The notes under the pieces were generated by a model. It had not been told where the DNA came from. It ran no database searches and saw only the letters and a list, made by a program, of their open reading frames with translations. A program made the position numbers and the translations under genes. Of a DNA stretch of 64,000 nt, positions 1-8,844 are shown one piece after another (position 1 is the first letter of the stretch; each line of letters starts with the position of its first letter). The stretch lies in the NCBI RefSeq assembly GCF_014635065.1, contig NZ_BMCG01000005.1:283794-347793 (forward strand). The letters are read 5' to 3'. The stretch is from Oxalicibacterium flavum (GTDB taxonomy: Bacteria > Pseudomonadota > Gammaproteobacteria > Burkholderiales > Burkholderiaceae_D).

Positions 1-362
1 GCGACGATCCAACCTTCGGCAAGAACGAGTTGCCGAGCTTGCCCAAGCATGTCTATCAGGGCGAGTTGCTGTTCCAGCAGGCCGGCGGTTTCTATGCGGG
101 GCTGAACGTGCGCGCACTGTCCAGCTACTACGTGGATTACGCCAATACGCTGAAGGCGCCGTCGGCCACGATCTGGGGTGCCAAGTTCGGTTACGAGAGT
201 CCCGACCGCAAATGGAAAGCCTTCCTCGATTTCCGCAATCTCGGCGACAAGAAATACGCCACCGCTGCCAACACCACCTATAACGCAGGCGGCAACGACT
301 CGGCCAACTTCTATCCGGGTGATGGGTTTTCCATCTACAGCGGTGTTGCATTCCGGTTCTAG
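1..362 (+). CDS. TonB-dependent outer-membrane receptor, C-terminal end (5' partial)
   Basis: This is the last part of an outer-membrane beta-barrel receptor; the plug and most of the barrel lie left of the window. The reading frame is open from base 3 and stops with TAG at 360-362. It ends in an alternating aromatic/polar beta strand closing with ...VAFRF; a terminal Phe is the usual signal for outer-membrane assembly. The segments FGYESPDRKW and YLDF/FLDFRNLGDKKY closely match the C-terminus of the complete receptor at 6381-8543, so the two are paralogues bracketing the same cluster. The lipoprotein gene starts 3 bases downstream, indicating co-transcription. The substrate cannot be told from this fragment. 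Confidence 0.85.
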   Translation, partial: DDPTFGKNELPSLPKHVYQGELLFQQAGGFYAGLNVRALSSYYVDYANTLKAPSATIWGAKFGYESPDRKWKAFLDFRNLGDKKYATAANTTYNAGGNDSANFYPGDGFSIYSGVAFRF

Positions 363-365
363 GAA

Positions 366-2111
366 ATGGCGGATAGCAGGATGATTCAGAAAAAAGCGAG
401 CGTGGCTGGCTGGATGGGTGCCTGGTCTGCGGCGGTGATCAGATTGATTGCCGCAGGCCTACTCCTGACCGGCTGCCAGGGCGACTCGGGCAGTGGTGCA
501 GCGTCGGGCCCGCAGGATGGGGCGGCGAAAAGTTTCCAGTATCCGGCCAGCGATTACTTCGAGGCCGGACCTGGAAAGCGGGGCGGCGTGCTGCGGGTCT
601 CGGTGTCCTCCGATACCAACTCGCTTGACATGCATGCGATCTCGCACACCAACGCCCAGTGGCTGGGGCGGCTGATGTACGACAACCTCGTCTATCTGAA
701 CGACAAGGGGGAGCCGACACCGTGGTTGGCGAGATCGTGGGAAATCTCGCCGGATGGCAAGACCTACACCTTTCATCTGCGCGACGACGTGACGTTCAGC
801 GACGGCGCGAAATTCAATGCCGAAGCGGTGCGCCTCAATCTCGAGCACATGCGCGATCCGGCCACCAAGTCGCCTCTGGCGGCGGCTTACATCGCGCCTT
901 ACATCAATGGCGAAGTGCTCGACGACTATACGTTCCGCGCGCACCTGCGCGAACCGTATGCACCATTTCTCGACGTGCTGGCGCAGTCCTGGCTGGCCAT
1001 GCTGTCGCCCAGACAGATCAAGGAAAATCCTCGCCAGATCGCCGAATTGCCGGCCGGGTCCGGGCCATTCGTTGTGCAAAGTTATACGCGCCAGCAGGGT
1101 ATTCGCCTGGTGCGTCGCGACGACTATGCATGGGCGCCGGATTTTCTGCGGCATGAAGGGGCGGCCTATCTGGAACGCATCGACATCGATTTCGTTCCCG
1201 ATGCGGTGATCCGCTACACCTCGCTGTCGGCCGGTCAGTACGACCTGACCATCGATGCGCCGACCCAGAATGCAGCAGCCATTCGCAACGACGCACGTCT
1301 GCTGTTCGACAGCCGCATTCGCAAGGGCAATCCGAATCGGGGAATAACCTTCAATACGGAAAAATTTCCGTTCGACGACGTGAACGTGCGCAGGGCGTTC
1401 GCGCTGGCGGTGGATCGCGAAGGCATCGTCAGGATCAGCGGCTTCGGCGAGTACCAGCCGAAAAGCGACTACCTTGCCGCAAATACGCGCTACTACGACG
1501 CATCGTTCGTCAAGGCGCTGCAGTTCGCTCCGGACGAGGCCAACCGTCTCCTTGACGAGGCCGGCTGGAAAGAGCGCGACGCGCAAGGATATCGCGTGAA
1601 GAACGGGCAACGGCTGGCGGCCGACGTGCTGGTCTCGGGCGCCGGTTCGCTCGCGGACATCGTCGCCATCCAGTCCGATGTGAAGAAGGTCGGCTTCGAT
1701 CTGAACATCGTTCAGCTGCCGCTCGCACAGATATCGGATCGCCGGCGGGACAACGACTATCAGGCGCTTGGCGCCGGCGTCTGGCATACCAACACGGCGG
1801 ACGGGCTCTACATCCTCTATCACAGCAACGAGATCATCTCGCCCCGGCGCATCGGCCAGAACACCGCGCGCCTGCGCGACGACAGGCTGGACGCCCTGCT
1901 GGCCGAAGCGCGCCGTTCACACGATCCGGCCACGGCCACGGCGCTCTATAGCCAGGCACAGCAGCGCCTGACGGAGCTGGTGCCCGCCGTGCCACTGTAT
2001 GAAAACTACAGCCTGACCGCGCGCGACAAGAAGGTGCATGGCGTGGTTTTCGATACCTCGCACAACACGGTGGTGTTTACCAGCCTGTGGCTGGAGCAGG
2101 GCGGATCGTGA
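366..2111 (+). CDS. ABC transporter substrate-binding lipoprotein, peptide/nickel (SBP_bac_5) family, copy 1
   Basis: Predicted periplasmic receptor of an oligopeptide/nickel-type ABC importer, 581 residues, normal for the DppA/OppA family. The N-terminus has a hydrophobic stretch followed by a lipobox (LLTGC, Cys37), so it should be membrane-anchored. The SBP_bac_5 body is recognisable from the N-lobe (Y/W-LARSWEISPDGKTYTFHLR), the F-S-D-G motif and the VRRAFALAVDRE segment. The start ATG lies 3 bases after the receptor stop; a second ATG at 381 is possible. It is highly similar over its whole length to the next gene, which points to a tandem duplication. Family members bind peptides, metal chelates, opines or glutathione; the ligand here is unknown. 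Confidence 0.88.
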   Translation: MADSRMIQKKASVAGWMGAWSAAVIRLIAAGLLLTGCQGDSGSGAASGPQDGAAKSFQYPASDYFEAGPGKRGGVLRVSVSSDTNSLDMHAISHTNAQWLGRLMYDNLVYLNDKGEPTPWLARSWEISPDGKTYTFHLRDDVTFSDGAKFNAEAVRLNLEHMRDPATKSPLAAAYIAPYINGEVLDDYTFRAHLREPYAPFLDVLAQSWLAMLSPRQIKENPRQIAELPAGSGPFVVQSYTRQQGIRLVRRDDYAWAPDFLRHEGAAYLERIDIDFVPDAVIRYTSLSAGQYDLTIDAPTQNAAAIRNDARLLFDSRIRKGNPNRGITFNTEKFPFDDVNVRRAFALAVDREGIVRISGFGEYQPKSDYLAANTRYYDASFVKALQFAPDEANRLLDEAGWKERDAQGYRVKNGQRLAADVLVSGAGSLADIVAIQSDVKKVGFDLNIVQLPLAQISDRRRDNDYQALGAGVWHTNTADGLYILYHSNEIISPRRIGQNTARLRDDRLDALLAEARRSHDPATATALYSQAQQRLTELVPAVPLYENYSLTARDKKVHGVVFDTSHNTVVFTSLWLEQGGS

Positions 2112-2240
2112 GCGGGGATGCCACAGCGATCAGTGTCCGGGACAACGCCGGCGACGTGAAACACACCTGGCCTGTACATGCCGGGCACGGCTTTGGTGCG
2201 TTTGCCGGTCCCGTTTCGTTTTAAAGAAGAAAAGGTTGTG

Positions 2241-3989
2241 ATGAAAGTATCGACAGGGAGTCTCAAGTCAGACCGCCCGGTATGGCGGGCGGTGTGCGGG
2301 GCACTTGTTGCTGCGGCGCTGGGCCTGGCCGGTTGTTCCTCTGGCGACGCGGACAAGGGCGCGCAGGAAAACGGCCCGCTTGGGACCGGTGTCGTCAAGG
2401 ATGGCCACCTCGGCTATTCGCCCGGCGATTACTGGCAGAAGGAAGAAGGCCGTCCCGGCGGTACGCTGCGCGCGACGGTGGCATTGGACACCAATACCTT
2501 CGACGTGCATGCCATCTCGCACGGCAACGTGCAGTGGCTGGGGCGCATCCTCTATGACGGCCTGGTCTATCAGGACGAGCAGGGCAACATTTCGCCGTGG
2601 CTGGCGAAGTCCTGGGAGGTATCGGCGGACGGCAAGGTCTATACCTTCCACCTGCGCGACGACGTGAGCTTCAGCGACGGCACGCCGTTCAACGCGGAAG
2701 CGGTGCGCGTCAACCTCGAGCACATGCGCGATCCGGCCACCAAGTCGCCGCTGGCTGCTGCCTACATCAAGCCCTACAAGAGCGGGCGCATCGTGGACGA
2801 GTATACGTTCGAGGCCACGTTGAGCGAGCCGTATTCGCCATTCCTCGACGTGCTGGCGCAGTCGTGGCTGGGCATGATTTCGCCGAAACAGATTCGCGAG
2901 AATCCGAGGTCCATCGCCGAGCGGCCGATCGGTTCCGGCCCCTTCGTGCTGGAGAGTTACACGCGCAGCCAGGGTGCCAACTTCGTCAAGCGCAAGGATT
3001 ACAACTGGGCACCGCCGGTGACGCGTCACAAGGGGCCGGCCTACCTGGATCGCATCGAACTGCGCTTCGTGCCGGAAGCGGTGATCCGCTACTCGTCGCT
3101 GCAAAGCGGACAGTCGGATTTCACGCTCGATGCGCCGCCGCAGAACGCCAGGGCGATCCGCGCCGATCCCGGCCTGCGCTTTTCGAGCCGCGTGCGCAAG
3201 GGCAATCCGACCCGCAGCGTGACCTTCAATGTCGAGCGTGCGCCGTTCGACGATGTCCGGGTACGCAGAGCACTGGCGCTGGGGATCGATCGTGACGGCA
3301 TTGCCTGGCTCAACGGCTTTGGCGAATATCTGCCCAAGACGGATTACCTGGCGGCCAATACCCGCTATTACGATCCATCGTTTGCGGATGCGCTGGCCTA
3401 CAACGCGCCGGAGGCCAATCGCTTGCTGGACGAAGCCGGCTGGCCAGAGCGCGATGCCGAGGGCTTCCGGCTCAAGGACGGCAAGCGGCTGGCGGCTTCA
3501 TTGCTGATCAGCGACAGCTCCGCCGCGTCGAGCAGCGTGGCGGTGGCGATGCAATCGGATCTGCGCAAGCTCGGATTCGACCTTGCGATCGAAGTCGTGC
3601 CGACCGCCATCGCCACCGACAGGCGATATGCGGGCGACTATCAGGCGCTGGGCGGCGGCTACTGGCATACCAATACGCCGGATGGCCTCTACATCCTCTA
3701 TCACAGCCACTCGATTACGACGCCGAAGTTGATCGGGCAGAACAGTTCGCGCCTGCGCGATGCCGAACTCGACGATGTGCTGGAACGCGCGCGTCACTCC
3801 ACCGATCCGGCCGAGCTGCAGCGACTCTACAGCCAGGCACAGCGCCGGCTGACGGAACTGGTGCCGGCCGTTCCCTCCTATGAAAGCCATCACATGATTG
3901 CCTACCGCAGCAATGTACGCGGCGTGTTCTTCGATACCTCTCACAACACGCCGTCCTTCCTCGGCATCTGGCTGGAGGACAGCAAATGA
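2241..3989 (+). CDS. ABC transporter substrate-binding lipoprotein, peptide/nickel (SBP_bac_5) family, copy 2
   Basis: Second binding protein, 582 residues from the ATG at 2241, chosen because a purine-rich ribosome site (AAGAAAAGG) sits just upstream and because it gives a clean lipoprotein signal with lipobox LAGC (Cys32). An upstream in-frame start at 2178 would bury that signal. The sequence parallels copy 1 almost block by block (FHLRDDV-FSDG, NLEHMRDPATKSPLAAAY, SLQ/SAGQ, LAANTRYYD). The 129-base gap after copy 1 has no gene. Its stop overlaps the permease start (ATGA), so this copy is the one translationally coupled to the membrane subunit. Two paralogous receptors may widen substrate range or be a recent duplication. 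Confidence 0.88.
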   Translation: MKVSTGSLKSDRPVWRAVCGALVAAALGLAGCSSGDADKGAQENGPLGTGVVKDGHLGYSPGDYWQKEEGRPGGTLRATVALDTNTFDVHAISHGNVQWLGRILYDGLVYQDEQGNISPWLAKSWEVSADGKVYTFHLRDDVSFSDGTPFNAEAVRVNLEHMRDPATKSPLAAAYIKPYKSGRIVDEYTFEATLSEPYSPFLDVLAQSWLGMISPKQIRENPRSIAERPIGSGPFVLESYTRSQGANFVKRKDYNWAPPVTRHKGPAYLDRIELRFVPEAVIRYSSLQSGQSDFTLDAPPQNARAIRADPGLRFSSRVRKGNPTRSVTFNVERAPFDDVRVRRALALGIDRDGIAWLNGFGEYLPKTDYLAANTRYYDPSFADALAYNAPEANRLLDEAGWPERDAEGFRLKDGKRLAASLLISDSSAASSSVAVAMQSDLRKLGFDLAIEVVPTAIATDRRYAGDYQALGGGYWHTNTPDGLYILYHSHSITTPKLIGQNSSRLRDAELDDVLERARHSTDPAELQRLYSQAQRRLTELVPAVPSYESHHMIAYRSNVRGVFFDTSHNTPSFLGIWLEDSK

Positions 3990-4921
3990 CCTATCACCTC
4001 AAGAAAATCCTGCTGCGCCTGCTGGCCGGCATCGGTGTGCTGTGGGGCGCGGCGACGCTGACCTTTGCCGCCATCAACCTGACCGGCGGCGATACCGCGC
4101 TGGCGATTCTCGGCGGCCCGGAGGCAATGCCGACGCCGGAAGTGATGGCGCAGGTACGCAAGGAATACGGGCTCGACGATCCGCTGCCGGTGCAGTACGC
4201 CAACTATCTGCTGAAACTAGCGAAGGGCGATCTGGGCGAGTCCTATCAGTTGCGCATTCCGGTGGCGGACGCCATTACGCAGCAGTTGTCGGCCACCATC
4301 CAGTTAGCGCTGTGCGCCGGCGTGCTGGCGGTCAGTCTGTCCGTGCTGCTGGCGATCCTGACGGCCGGACGCGCGCAATGGATACGCTCGCTGACTTCCG
4401 GCCTGGAACTGACGATCACCTCGGCGCCTTCGTTCGTGGTCGGGCTGTTGCTGCTGCTGGTGTTTTCATTCCATTTCCACTGGCTGCCGGCCGCCGGTTC
4501 GCAGGGATGGAAAGCGCTGGTGCTGCCGACGCTGTCGCTCGCGCTGCCGATTGTCGGCGTGTTGACGCAAGTGCTGCGGCAGGAACTGGAAGACATCCTT
4601 GAGCAGCCCTTCATCGTGATGGCGCGCGCACGCGGCATGTCGGAAGCCGGCGTGCGGCTGCGTCATGCGCTCAAGCACGCAATGGTGCCGCTGGCCACGC
4701 TGTCGGGCTTCATCTTCGCCAGCCTGCTGGGCGGCGCGGTAGTGGTCGAGATGCTGTTCGCGCGGCAGGGCGTGGGCCGGCTGATGCTCGATGCCGCCAA
4801 CACCAAGGACATTCCCATCGTGCTCGGCATCACGCTGCTGGCCGCCCTGATCTATGTGGTCGTCAACCTGCTGGTCGATCTGCTCAACGCACTCATCGAT
4901 CCGCGTCGCGTGGCCTGGTAA
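3986..4921 (+). CDS. ABC transporter permease, DppB/OppB type
   Basis: Integral-membrane subunit of a peptide/nickel-type importer, 311 residues, the usual DppB size. Visible features are an N-terminal helix (LLAGIGVLWGAATLTF), the family sequence TGGDTAL...YGLDDPLPVQY, five or so further hydrophobic helices, and the cytoplasmic EAA loop (MARARGMSEAGVRLRHALKHA) that docks on the ATPase. It overlaps the preceding binding-protein gene by four bases. A normal importer also needs a DppC-type permease and one or two ATPases; none follows, because the next gene is a flavoenzyme. Either the partners are encoded elsewhere or the operon has been shortened by deletion. Confidence 0.9.
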   Translation: MTYHLKKILLRLLAGIGVLWGAATLTFAAINLTGGDTALAILGGPEAMPTPEVMAQVRKEYGLDDPLPVQYANYLLKLAKGDLGESYQLRIPVADAITQQLSATIQLALCAGVLAVSLSVLLAILTAGRAQWIRSLTSGLELTITSAPSFVVGLLLLLVFSFHFHWLPAAGSQGWKALVLPTLSLALPIVGVLTQVLRQELEDILEQPFIVMARARGMSEAGVRLRHALKHAMVPLATLSGFIFASLLGGAVVVEMLFARQGVGRLMLDAANTKDIPIVLGITLLAALIYVVVNLLVDLLNALIDPRRVAW

Positions 4922-4969
4922 GCAATTTCATCCCCTTTGCGGGGCAACCCAAAGCAGAAGAGTAATCCC

Positions 4970-6271
4970 ATGACATCAACAGCAACCGTTCATCACCTCG
5001 ACAAGCGCTACACGGCGGAAACGCCGCCGACCTACGAGGAACTGGCCCAGCGCTTCCGCCCCATCTTTGCGCGCATCGCCGAAGGCGCCGTCAAACGCGA
5101 GCAGGAGCGTGAGCTGCCTTACGAAGCGGTACGCTGGCTGCGCGAAGCCGGCTTCGGCCGCGTGCGCATTCCGCAATGCTACGGCGGCTTCGGCGCCACC
5201 ATTCCGCAATTCTTCCGTCTGCTGGTCGAGCTGGCGGAAGCCGATTCCAATGTCTCGCACCTGCTGCGCGGCCATTTCGCCTTCCTCGAAAGCCGGCTCA
5301 ACCATACGGAAGAAGCCGGCCGCGCATTCTGGTTTCCGAAGGTGGTTGACGGCGCGCTGATCGGCTATGCGATGGCCGAGCTGACGGAAGTCACGGGCAC
5401 CAGCGCCACGGTCACGCAGAAGGACGGCAAATGGTTCCTGAACGGCCGTAAGTACTACAGCACCGGCACCATCTTTGCCGACTGGATCGTGGCTGCGGTG
5501 GCCGATGGCGAAGAGCGCGTTAGCGTCACCCTGCGTGCCGATTCGCCGGGCGTGACGCGACTCGACGACTGGGACGGCTTCGGCCAGCGCATGACCGGCA
5601 GTGGCACCACCATCTTCGAGAACGTCGAAGTCGAGGCGGAAAACATCACGCGTCGTGGCGAAGGCAAGGACAGCTACCGACAGTCGTACCAGAAGGCCTT
5701 CCTGCAACTGATCCTGCTGTCGTCGATCACCGGCGTTGGCCGCGCCGTCAAGCGCGACGGCATCGCCTTCGTCCAGCGCAAGACGCGCACCTTCGGCGTC
5801 ATGGGCGCGTCAAGCCCGAAGGACGATCCGCTGGTGCAACGCGTGGTCGGTCGTCTGGCCAGCCTGTCGTATGCAGCGGAATCCATCGTCAACAACCTCG
5901 CGCGTACGCTGGAAGACGTGTATCAGGCACGGCTGGCCGACAAGGCAGACGAGGCACTGTACGTTGACGCCGAGATACAGGCTTTCCAGGCCCAGCAGAT
6001 CGTCATCGATCTCGTGCTGCAGGCAAGCACCTTGCTGTTCGAAGTCGGCGGCGCTTCCGCCACCAGCGAAACGCGTCGCTTCGACCGCCACTGGCGCAAT
6101 GCGCGCACGGCAGCATCGCACAACCCGGCGATCCTGCGCGAACGTGCGATCGGCGACTACTACCTGAACGGCACCCTGCCGGATGCCGCCTGGATCGCCG
6201 CCGAGAAGGAACGCGAGGAAGGCGAGAAGGAAAAACAGGCTGCCATTCGTGCCGAGGCAAACACGGCATGA
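4970..6271 (+). CDS. Acyl-CoA dehydrogenase-fold flavin monooxygenase, SfnB/DszC-like
   Basis: Predicted cytoplasmic flavoenzyme of 433 residues with the acyl-CoA dehydrogenase fold: N-terminal helical domain (about 25-130), middle beta domain (AELTE..GTSATVT, about 135-240) and C-terminal helical domain (about 255-410). The ending GGASA...RRFDRHWRNARTAASH matches the SfnB/DszC branch, which uses reduced flavin to oxygenate sulfones or other organosulfur compounds, rather than true acyl-CoA dehydrogenases. The ATG at 4970 gives the expected start. Lying between an importer permease and a TonB receptor, it suggests that the cluster takes up and oxidises a sulfur compound; that is inference. 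No flavin reductase partner is encoded nearby. Confidence 0.75.
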   Translation: MTSTATVHHLDKRYTAETPPTYEELAQRFRPIFARIAEGAVKREQERELPYEAVRWLREAGFGRVRIPQCYGGFGATIPQFFRLLVELAEADSNVSHLLRGHFAFLESRLNHTEEAGRAFWFPKVVDGALIGYAMAELTEVTGTSATVTQKDGKWFLNGRKYYSTGTIFADWIVAAVADGEERVSVTLRADSPGVTRLDDWDGFGQRMTGSGTTIFENVEVEAENITRRGEGKDSYRQSYQKAFLQLILLSSITGVGRAVKRDGIAFVQRKTRTFGVMGASSPKDDPLVQRVVGRLASLSYAAESIVNNLARTLEDVYQARLADKADEALYVDAEIQAFQAQQIVIDLVLQASTLLFEVGGASATSETRRFDRHWRNARTAASHNPAILRERAIGDYYLNGTLPDAAWIAAEKEREEGEKEKQAAIRAEANTA

Positions 6272-6372
6272 CGGAAGCGGCTGAACAACGTCGTTCTGAA
6301 GACAGCGGGAAACTGGATATTCGCCTGGCGGTGCCGTCGGATGCGCAAGCCATGACCTTCAGGGAATCATAG
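6268..6372 (+). pseudogene. Remnant of a GNAT-like acetyltransferase start (34 codons)
   Basis: An ATG overlapping the flavoenzyme stop (ATGA at 6268-6271) opens a 34-codon frame. After a polar start it reads LDIRLAVPSDAQAM and then stops. Segments of the form IRLA-P-DA-A- are typical of the first beta strand and helix of GNAT N-acetyltransferases. The tight overlap implies a formerly coupled operon gene. The frame ends 8 bases before the next receptor, so a deletion probably removed the rest of the gene. It could instead be a short leader peptide. The GNAT assignment is a guess from a very short stretch. Confidence 0.35.
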
Positions 6373-6380
6373 AAAGAAAA

Positions 6381-8543
6381 ATGATGCACTCATTATTTGA
6401 ACGAAATCAGCGCAATCAAAACCGTTCTTATCACTACACGCCCATCGCTCGTGCCGTCGGCCTGTCCATGTTGCTGGCTGCGGCGTGCGCAAACGCCGAG
6501 GATGCCGGCGGCGGAGCCGAGACTGACGCAGCACTGGAAGTCGTTGACACGGTGGTCGTGTCCGGCAGCCGCAGCAAGGCGGCCAAGAGCCGGGTCAAGG
6601 ACGTTCCTGGCAACATCAGTGTGATTACCAGCGATGAATTGGAGCGCGGGCGCAAGTCCACGCTCGGCGACGTGCTGGCCTACCAGCCGGGCGTGTTTGC
6701 GGAATCGGTCGGCGGCAACGACGCGATCAAGATATCGATCCGCGGCTCGGGCATCATCAGTGGCGTGGGCGTATTCCGCGAGGGCATCAAGTTCCTGTTC
6801 GACGGCATGCCGATCAGCGGCCCCGGTGGCACGAGCTACGAGTTTCTCAACGCTCAGGGCACGGCGTACACCGAAGTCCTGCGCGGCGGCAATGCCTTCA
6901 GCTATGGTGCGTTGGCGATTGGCGGCGCCGTCAATTTCGTCACCCATACCGGCTATACCGCGCCTGGTACACGCGTGCGTTTCGAAGCTGGCAGTTGGGG
7001 CCTGCAGAAGACCACCATCAGCCACGGCGGCGTGAGCGGCGACTGGGACTACTACTTCAACCTCGACAACTACGAAAGCGATGGCTACCGCGAGCGCTGG
7101 AGCCGCTCCGAGAGCAAGGGCCTGGTCGCCAACGTCGGCTACCGCTTCAGTCCCAAGCTGAGTGCGCGTGCGCTGCTGCGCTATCGCGAGGAGTACCACC
7201 AGGACCCAGGCTACCTGACGTTGACCCAGCTGTATCAGGACCCGCGCCAGCCTGCGGCGGCCAACATCAATGCGTCCAGCGGCACGCGTCCCGGCAGTTA
7301 CTGGGGCGGTTTCAAGATCAGCTACATCTTCGACGATGATGCGACACTCGAGGTCGGCCTGAACACGTACAAGTATCCTCACATCAACAGCCGCGAGACC
7401 AGGACCGGTCAGCCGGGCTACTGGCGCTGGATCGACAACAGCCAGTCGATCCGCTATTCCCGCACCGACCAGTGGGCCGGCCATGAAAGCCGGACCGAGG
7501 TCTCCTACAACGGCACGGAAGAGAATGTCGGTCAGGCGAGAGCGGTGCAGGGCAGCGACAACAGCATCGTGGTCTCCAAGCGGACCTTCAAGAAATCGCA
7601 CGACCGTTCGCTGGCAGTCGGCAACGACTTCGCGATCACGCCGGACCTCTGGCTGACCAGCGGCCTGGCATTTACCAGCCTGCGGCGCACTACCGAATAT
7701 AGCTACCATGCGACCAATGCCAATCCGCCAAGCGCGGACTATCAGAGCTACAACTGGGTACCCCGCCTCGGACTGCGCTATTCGGTGACGCCGGATGTGC
7801 AGGTATTCGGCAACATCACGCGCCAGATCGACCCGCCGCTGAACTGGCGCTACAGCATTGTCAACAGGACCAACACCCTGCTCGACCTGAAGGAGCAGAA
7901 GGCCAATACCTTCGAAATCGGGGTCCGGGGCCAGGTCGGCATCGCCAGCGGCAGCCTGGTGCTGTTCCGCACGAACGTCAAGCGCGACCTGCTGACCGTG
8001 GTGGACGAGGAAGAAACCGCCCTGCAAGGCGGCGTCATCCAGACCCGCACCTTCAACTCGGAGTCGCCGACGCGGCGCCAGGGCGTGGAACTGGCACTGG
8101 ACCTGCGCCTGTGGAGCGGGGATGACGGCAGCCAGGTCGTATGGCGCAACTCCTACACCTGGAACGACTTCCGCTTCGTCCGCGATCCGCGCCTGGGCAA
8201 CAACCGACTGCCCGGTCTGCCTAGCCAGGTTTACGACGGCAAGGTGCAGTACGACCATCCCTCCGGTTTCTACGGCAACCTGAACGTACGGGCCAGAACC
8301 CACGTGCCGATCGATTACACCAATTCGGCCCACGCCCCCGGTTACGCGGTATGGGGAGCGACCTTCGGCTACGAAGCACCTGACCGGAGCTGGAACGCCT
8401 ACCTCGACTTCAAGAACCTGGCCGACCGCAAGTACGTCGCCACGTCGAGCACGATCTACGACGCTGCAGGCAACCGCGATCGGCAGAACTACGCCCCAGG
8501 CGATGGTTTCGGCATGTTCGCTGGTGTCGAGTACAGGTTCTGA
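6381..8543 (+). CDS. TonB-dependent outer-membrane receptor
   Basis: Complete 720-residue outer-membrane transporter. It has an N-terminal signal sequence (hydrophobic core around residues 24-40, ending ANA), a TonB-box-like segment (EVVDTVVVSG), a plug domain (about 60-170, with PGNISVITSDEL, GDVLAYQPGV, SIRGSG) and a long beta barrel ending in EYRF. The barrel includes many alternating aromatic strands. The start is the first of two adjacent ATGs after a weak AGAAAGA ribosome site. It is the downstream paralogue of the truncated receptor at the window start. Iron-siderophore uptake is the common role of this family, but the linked monooxygenase and ABC genes favour a small organic substrate. 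Confidence 0.9.
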   Translation: MMHSLFERNQRNQNRSYHYTPIARAVGLSMLLAAACANAEDAGGGAETDAALEVVDTVVVSGSRSKAAKSRVKDVPGNISVITSDELERGRKSTLGDVLAYQPGVFAESVGGNDAIKISIRGSGIISGVGVFREGIKFLFDGMPISGPGGTSYEFLNAQGTAYTEVLRGGNAFSYGALAIGGAVNFVTHTGYTAPGTRVRFEAGSWGLQKTTISHGGVSGDWDYYFNLDNYESDGYRERWSRSESKGLVANVGYRFSPKLSARALLRYREEYHQDPGYLTLTQLYQDPRQPAAANINASSGTRPGSYWGGFKISYIFDDDATLEVGLNTYKYPHINSRETRTGQPGYWRWIDNSQSIRYSRTDQWAGHESRTEVSYNGTEENVGQARAVQGSDNSIVVSKRTFKKSHDRSLAVGNDFAITPDLWLTSGLAFTSLRRTTEYSYHATNANPPSADYQSYNWVPRLGLRYSVTPDVQVFGNITRQIDPPLNWRYSIVNRTNTLLDLKEQKANTFEIGVRGQVGIASGSLVLFRTNVKRDLLTVVDEEETALQGGVIQTRTFNSESPTRRQGVELALDLRLWSGDDGSQVVWRNSYTWNDFRFVRDPRLGNNRLPGLPSQVYDGKVQYDHPSGFYGNLNVRARTHVPIDYTNSAHAPGYAVWGATFGYEAPDRSWNAYLDFKNLADRKYVATSSTIYDAAGNRDRQNYAPGDGFGMFAGVEYRF

Positions 8544-8602
8544 GGCAGGCTATCCAGCAGGCAAAGTGCAGTTCCGGTTCTCTTTTGCAGGGCCGGTTGT
8601 TC

Positions 8603-8641
8603 AAAAAAAAAACCGCACAGCGCGAACTGTGCGGTTTTTTT
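8603..8641. terminator. Bidirectional Rho-independent terminator
   Basis: A 10-base-pair stem AACCGCACAG / CTGTGCGGTT (8611-8620 and 8627-8636) with a 6-base loop is flanked by A9 on the left and T-rich sequence on the right. It can end the receptor transcript on the plus strand and the tRNA-Met transcript on the minus strand. Confidence 0.9.
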
Positions 8642-8663
8642 ATCGACGAATCGATGATGTTCC

Positions 8664-8740
8664 TGGTGGTGATAGGTGGACTTGAACCACCGACCCCAGC
8701 ATTATGAGTGCTGTGCTCTAACCAACTGAGCTATATCACC
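8664..8740 (-). tRNA. tRNA-Met (CAT), elongator type
   Basis: On the minus strand a 77-base cloverleaf can be drawn: acceptor GGTGATA / TATCACC, D arm GCTCAGTTGGTTAGAGC, anticodon arm CAGCA-CTCATAA-TGCTG, T arm with GGTTCAAGTCC, discriminator A and an encoded CCA. The anticodon is CAT. The GGGGTC variable region and anticodon-arm context resemble elongator tRNA-Met rather than initiator tRNA, which would lack the first acceptor pair. Confidence 0.93.
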
Positions 8741-8844
8741 AGATAGCCGGCGATTATGTCTTTTTTTGTGTGGGCTGTCAACACGCGCATGCGCAGTTGT
8801 TTTCTCTGCAATACGTCTGCCTGAAGCAAGGCCGGGCGGTGTTT

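Noticed and set aside
4970..6271. Annotating the flavoenzyme as a plain acyl-CoA dehydrogenase
   Set aside because: The C-terminal RRFDRHWRNARTAASH pattern belongs to the SfnB/DszC-type monooxygenase branch, and no fatty-acid genes are nearby.
6393..8333. A 646-codon minus-strand frame opposite the TonB receptor
   Set aside because: No domain recognisable; the plus-strand receptor has a signal sequence, plug, barrel and terminal Phe.
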